Of a stretch of DNA of 64,000 nt, positions 60,384 through 64,000 are shown piece by piece. The DNA is from Lepidodermella squamata (taxonomy: Eukaryota > Gastrotricha), in NCBI GenBank assembly GCA_047495785.1, contig JBLDXI010000002.1, positions 2,604,001 to 2,668,000 of the forward strand. Direction: 5' to 3'. Made by a program: the position numbers and the translations under genes. Positions within the stretch are counted from its first letter, which is position 1. Each line of letters begins with the position of its first letter. Below the pieces are notes generated by a model that was given only the letters and a program-made list of their open reading frames with translations, did no database searches and was not told the origin of the DNA.

Positions 60384-61269
60384 CGCGAATAAAAGCTTTT
60401 ATTATTGTTTCAGGGTAAAGAATATTGTTATGAAAATTATTATTATTATGCACTTGGGTATGGTATAGTTTCAGGAGGTAACTATTTTTAGCGATACACA
60501 GCTTGTTGCCGGGCGGTTACTCTGCTTATTAACAAACCGTTTTTTGCGGCTGGCTCCTCATAGTTTACGAACGTGTAAAAATCAAGACACATGGCCACGC
60601 TCCGGAAAATGCCCTCGGCTATAGTATAGCTAAGTATAGCGCTGTGTATATCGATGAAGGAACTAAAACCTTGCACACAACAATGCGAAGAATACAAGAA
60701 CTGAAATAATAAACAACTCTCTCATTTTATTTAGTCTTGTCTGGGAGCTGTTTGAGGCGTCAAAACATAAAGCATTTGAATCTCGAGTTTCAAGGCTGGG
60801 TTGTCATGTCTAGTGTCGACATTTTTCGTGCCAGATTTGGAAAAAGCAGCGAACTGGAATTATTTGATGTTTGAAATTTTTAGCCTCCTAACCTGTAAAG
60901 TTTGATACCATAAGCAAGAGATCGGTTATAAATCGAATGAGGTTGAGCGCACCAGATCGGCAATTTGATCCGAAGCCTCTTCGACCGTTAGACCGTTTCA
61001 GTAAGCGATGGCTGAGTTTCAATTCGTTCAGAGGTTGCCGCTGTTTCAAATTCCTTATTTTCATCCTTATATTGTTCGTAAAGCTGTAGAGTTCTGGAGG
61101 AAAAAATAGAATGCAACAAACAGGTAACTAGCAGCTGTCTCCTTTTGGCAATCTGCATGAAAAGCAAATGCACCAGTTTTTTGGAACCTTGTAACATATA
61201 TAAATCGAGGCCTAGGTCGACTAAACGCCTCGGAAAAAATGATAAACAGTCTCTTTATTGCTAAATATG
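60384..61269. other. Spacer between LIM member 4 and the first ankyrin gene
   Basis: Upstream region of LIM member 4. Short ORFs only; no RNA gene or repeat I can support. Confidence 0.4.
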
Positions 61270-62428
61270 TCACTGCATGTTAATAACAAAACGAAAGTAA
61301 ACGAAAACACAGGAGAGGACAAGAGGGATTGACGATGCAAGTTCGACCGCCAAGTTAGTTGACGGCGTTACCAAACTGGCTTTTCGGTGCTGTAGTAACC
61401 AAACAATACTGTAGTAGCCACCAGCATCTGCCTCGCTTAGAGCTGTTTCCGCACGTTTCCCGGTAGCTTGAACATCAGCCCCGCGATCGAGCAGTAGTTG
61501 AACAACATCAGAGTATCCGCCAGCCGCGGCCCAGATTAGAGGTGTCCTACCCTGGGTGCCGTCTCTTGCTTCTATATCAGCGCCTTTATCAAGAAATAGT
61601 CGAGTCAAATCAGAGTTGCCAGTGCTGGCAGCTAGAAGTAGCGGCGTGAAGCCATCGTCGCCAACTGTATGGACACTCGCGCCGTATTTCAGTAGCATCT
61701 CAGCCGCATCAGCATTCTTCGCCTCCATGAGAACCGTGTAACCGTCGCTGCCTCTCGAATCCACCTTGGCGCCTCGTTTCAGCAACAAATTCATCGCTTG
61801 CAAATTGTGCTTCCTCGTTGCAAACATTAAAGGTGTCAAGTCCTCTCGGTTCTTTGCGTCGACATAAGCACCACGGTCTAGCAGCAGTTCTGCAGCCGGC
61901 AACATGTTGTTCAATATGGCGAAATGCAACGGCATGTTGTGATTCTGCCCCTCGCCAGCATTCAACTTTGCCCCAGCGTCGATTAGTAAGCAAATGACTT
62001 CCACATCCCCGTAGTGAGCGGCCAGACCTAACGGGCGTCGTCCTGAAAAAGTATCTTCTATATTGACGTTGGCGCCATAAGTGATAAGTAGCTTGATCAT
62101 TTCCTTCTTCTGATTGCACTGTGTAGCTCTCAGAAGAGCAGTTGCGCCTCTGATTCCATCTTGAGTGAAATCACCGCAGTAGTGGGTGTCTTTAGTGTCG
62201 CGAGCGTTGATTTCAACTGCCCCTGAGCTAGCTAGCTCACGGACAGTGCTCAAATCTCCAGTGGCAGCCGCGTCTCCCAACATTTTCACTTGCTCCAAGA
62301 CTCTATTTTCGGCCTACAAATCCGATGATTAAATAAAAACTCTTAAGTAATATTATTGATGAACCAACTTTTGCAAACACTACTAGAATTGATCTGCTGA
62401 TGAGGGTAAGAATCACAGCGCGTAACAT
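61270..62428 (-). CDS. Ankyrin-repeat protein with signal-like N-terminus and hydrophobic C-terminus
   Basis: Main exon 61270-62313 (acceptor TTTGTAG) is preceded by a small exon 62369-62428 whose peptide, MLRAVILTLISRSILVVFA, looks like a signal sequence; both join in phase 0 (1104 nt, 367 aa). An alternative donor 15 nt earlier is also in frame, and the chosen donor (AAAA|GTTGGT) is weak. About eight to nine ankyrin repeats follow (for example DLTPLMFATRKHNLQAMNLL, RTPLIWAAAGGYSDVVQLLL). The protein ends with a hydrophobic tail (SIPLVLSCVFVYFRFVI) after a Ser/Thr/Asn-rich spacer, which could be a GPI-attachment signal or tail anchor. Ankyrin proteins are normally cytosolic, so export is a hypothesis. 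The neighbour at 63301 shares the tail design. Confidence 0.75.
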
Positions 62429-63300
62429 GGTGAGGCGTTCAGGCAGAAATAGTCATAGCAAACAGGTTTAAATTGCGTCTTGTCAGATTGCCAAGATAGA
62501 TTGTTTGATTCGAGAAAAGTGCGATGCACGGGTAGATGGATAATGATATAACAACATTATGTCGTCATCGTTCGCTTCATCTCATACCACTATCTGGCCG
62601 TCAGTTATTGAGTGCGCCATCGCCCGACACAAGTGCGGTCCAGAGCGAAGCCTCTATAAATTATATAAACCGATTGCCTCTCGTGAAAAAATGGCGATGA
62701 AGAAAGGCAATTCAATACTTTTGGTAATTTTCGTAATTCGGCGAGAATTCCCTGTATAGAACGATTCGCTTGATATTATTTGCGCAGCAACTTATGCGGC
62801 GCCCGATATGCATTGAGAGTCTTGGGGGGTCGTGGGTGCCTCATCCACTCATTTATTGCGTAAAAAATATCAACATCATTTTATACTGATAAAAAGACGA
62901 TCAGAGAGAAAAATAACGCTAAAAATCGCAATTAGGTCTTCGTCGAACGATATCGCCCTAGGGATAACTTGAATTCGTCAGTCTAAAACCTTGCATCGAT
63001 TATTTTTTTTGCTATGCTCTTCGCATACTTCCCGCGATAATGATTATAATCACGGATGCTCCACAGTCAATATTATCTTAGGAACCCGATAAGATAATGT
63101 TAGAAATTTAATTGGGGCGGATCCCTTATACTTTCATCACTTCTTGAAAGGTAAGCAAAAACACTGCATATTACCGTGAATTTTTATTGCTAGCGCAATG
63201 TGCTTTGTAACAAGATGTAGTTATCGGCAAAAACTTGGCAACATATTGAAAAATACCAGCATGAGATTAATTGGGATGAGAAATTAAAAATGATCAGAAC
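62429..63300. other. Spacer between the two ankyrin genes
   Basis: AT-rich intergenic sequence holding the presumed upstream region of the first ankyrin gene and 3' flank of the second. No ORF, RNA or repeat supported. Confidence 0.45.
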
Positions 63301-64000
63301 TCAAAGCCCATAAACTGATAAAATAAAGATTGCAAAGGTAGTCGTAGAGGCTTGCTGGCAGATTTTATCTGCTGATGACGACATGAAATTCTGAGCTGTA
63401 TACCCACGGACCTGCAGCAATTCGACTATGTCGGTGAACTGCGAAGCCCGCGCAACGTCCATTGCGCTCTGTTTATACACGTCCATTGCTTGGATATTCG
63501 CTCCTTTTTCAAGCAACCAGCGAACCACGTTTGTATGACCCTTCTCCGCCGCCCAAATCAGCGGGGTTCGGCCGAACTGGACGTCTCTGGCTTCGAGATC
63601 AACGCCCATTTCGATGAACATCTTCGCCATGTCGATTTTCGATGAATATATCGCAGAAATCAGCGCTGTGAATCCATCCTCTGCCACGACGTTGACATTC
63701 GCTCCGTAACTTATCAAGAGGTCTGCTAATTCTGGCGTGTAAGCTGCCATCAGCGCAGTGTATCCGGTATTAGTGGTAGCGTCAACTTTCGCACCCTTCT
63801 GAAGCAAATACGTGGCGACGTTCGCTTGACTGTATTCCGCAGCTTCTATCAACGGAGTAGCTCCACTGCCACTCTTCATCTCAAGAGGGGCCCCTTTATC
63901 AAGCAGATACGTGACAATGTCAAGATGGCCTCTTGCTGCGGCGATGTGAAGAGCAGTCGAATTCTTCGACCCTTCACGGGCTTCAATATTCGCCCCGGCT
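63301..64000 (-). CDS. Second ankyrin-repeat protein, 3' part, with GPI-signal-like tail
   Basis: The open frame enters from the right edge (first visible repeat GANIEAREGSKNSTALHIAA), so the 5' end is missing. At least six ankyrin repeats are visible (SGATPLIEAAEYSQANVATY, GYTALMAAYTPELADLLISY, RTPLIWAAEKGHTNVVRWLL). It ends FMSSSADKICQQAS then TTTFAIFILSVYGL: small residues, a short polar spacer and a terminal hydrophobic run, the layout of a GPI-attachment signal. The repeat with LEARDVQFGRTPLIWAA is very close to the neighbour's, so the two are tandem paralogues. Whether a signal peptide is present cannot be seen in this window. Confidence 0.8.
   Translation of the reverse strand, partial: AGANIEAREGSKNSTALHIAAARGHLDIVTYLLDKGAPLEMKSGSGATPLIEAAEYSQANVATYLLQKGAKVDATTNTGYTALMAAYTPELADLLISYGANVNVVAEDGFTALISAIYSSKIDMAKMFIEMGVDLEARDVQFGRTPLIWAAEKGHTNVVRWLLEKGANIQAMDVYKQSAMDVARASQFTDIVELLQVRGYTAQNFMSSSADKICQQASTTTFAIFILSVYGL

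Overview
This is a window of a eukaryotic, animal nuclear genome. Genes are split by many short introns (about 45-120 bp) with GT/AG ends, and acceptors often read TTTTCAG or TTTATAG. The genes are metazoan: a MAST-family kinase, a DHX9/maleless helicase, LIM proteins, RING/B-box proteins, a 7TM receptor, Kunitz and trypsin-fold secreted proteins and a receptor tyrosine kinase. Compact introns, clusters of small secreted proteins and the acceptor style suggest an ecdysozoan, most likely a nematode. The species was not identified and a tardigrade or similar small animal is not excluded. All exon joins below were worked out by eye; most were checked by reading-frame phase and total CDS length.

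Layout. 0-5 kb (minus): the 5' half of a 7TM receptor, an unrecognised ORF, and a three-Kunitz inhibitor with a MITE in its intron. 4.9-6.9 kb (plus): three secreted dynein-light-chain-like genes. 7.0-14.4 kb (plus): a tandem duplication of a receptor with two ConA/LamG-like domains, a C-type-lectin-like region, a membrane segment and a tyrosine kinase. Copy 1 is broken by a tRNA-derived SINE and a frameshift and is truncated at a small-repeat element. Copy 2 keeps the kinase but carries a frameshift after its signal peptide and an in-frame TAG before the kinase. 14.7-19.45 kb (plus): five tandem Ly6-like genes.

19.5-28.2 kb (minus): DHX9/RNA helicase A, whose 3.3-kb intron holds an antisense ankyrin pseudogene and a 34-bp-TIR element. 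30.0-37.6 kb (minus): a MAST kinase. 37.6-40.5 kb is mostly non-coding. 40.5-50.6 kb: two RING/B-box/coiled-coil genes (one with a C-terminal NHR domain), a trypsin-fold pseudoprotease, a second three-Kunitz gene and the first of four small LIM genes. 50.6-53.2 kb: repeats, including a perfect 97-bp inverted repeat and a PIF/Harbinger transposase relic. 53.2-60.4 kb (minus): a membrane-anchored seven-LIM protein followed by three more one-and-a-half-LIM genes. 60.4-64 kb (minus): two ankyrin-repeat genes with hydrophobic, GPI-signal-like C-termini; the last runs off the window.

The main themes are lineage-specific secreted or surface families made by tandem duplication (Ly6-like, DLC-like, Kunitz, LamG/lectin receptors, ankyrin) beside conserved housekeeping genes (DHX9, MAST). 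The observations most worth following up are the LIM family (seven-LIM membrane protein plus four LIM+half-LIM proteins), the ankyrin proteins that look exported and lipid-anchored, the damaged receptor-kinase pair, and a short motif (TCCWCCTTA) that recurs almost only in introns.
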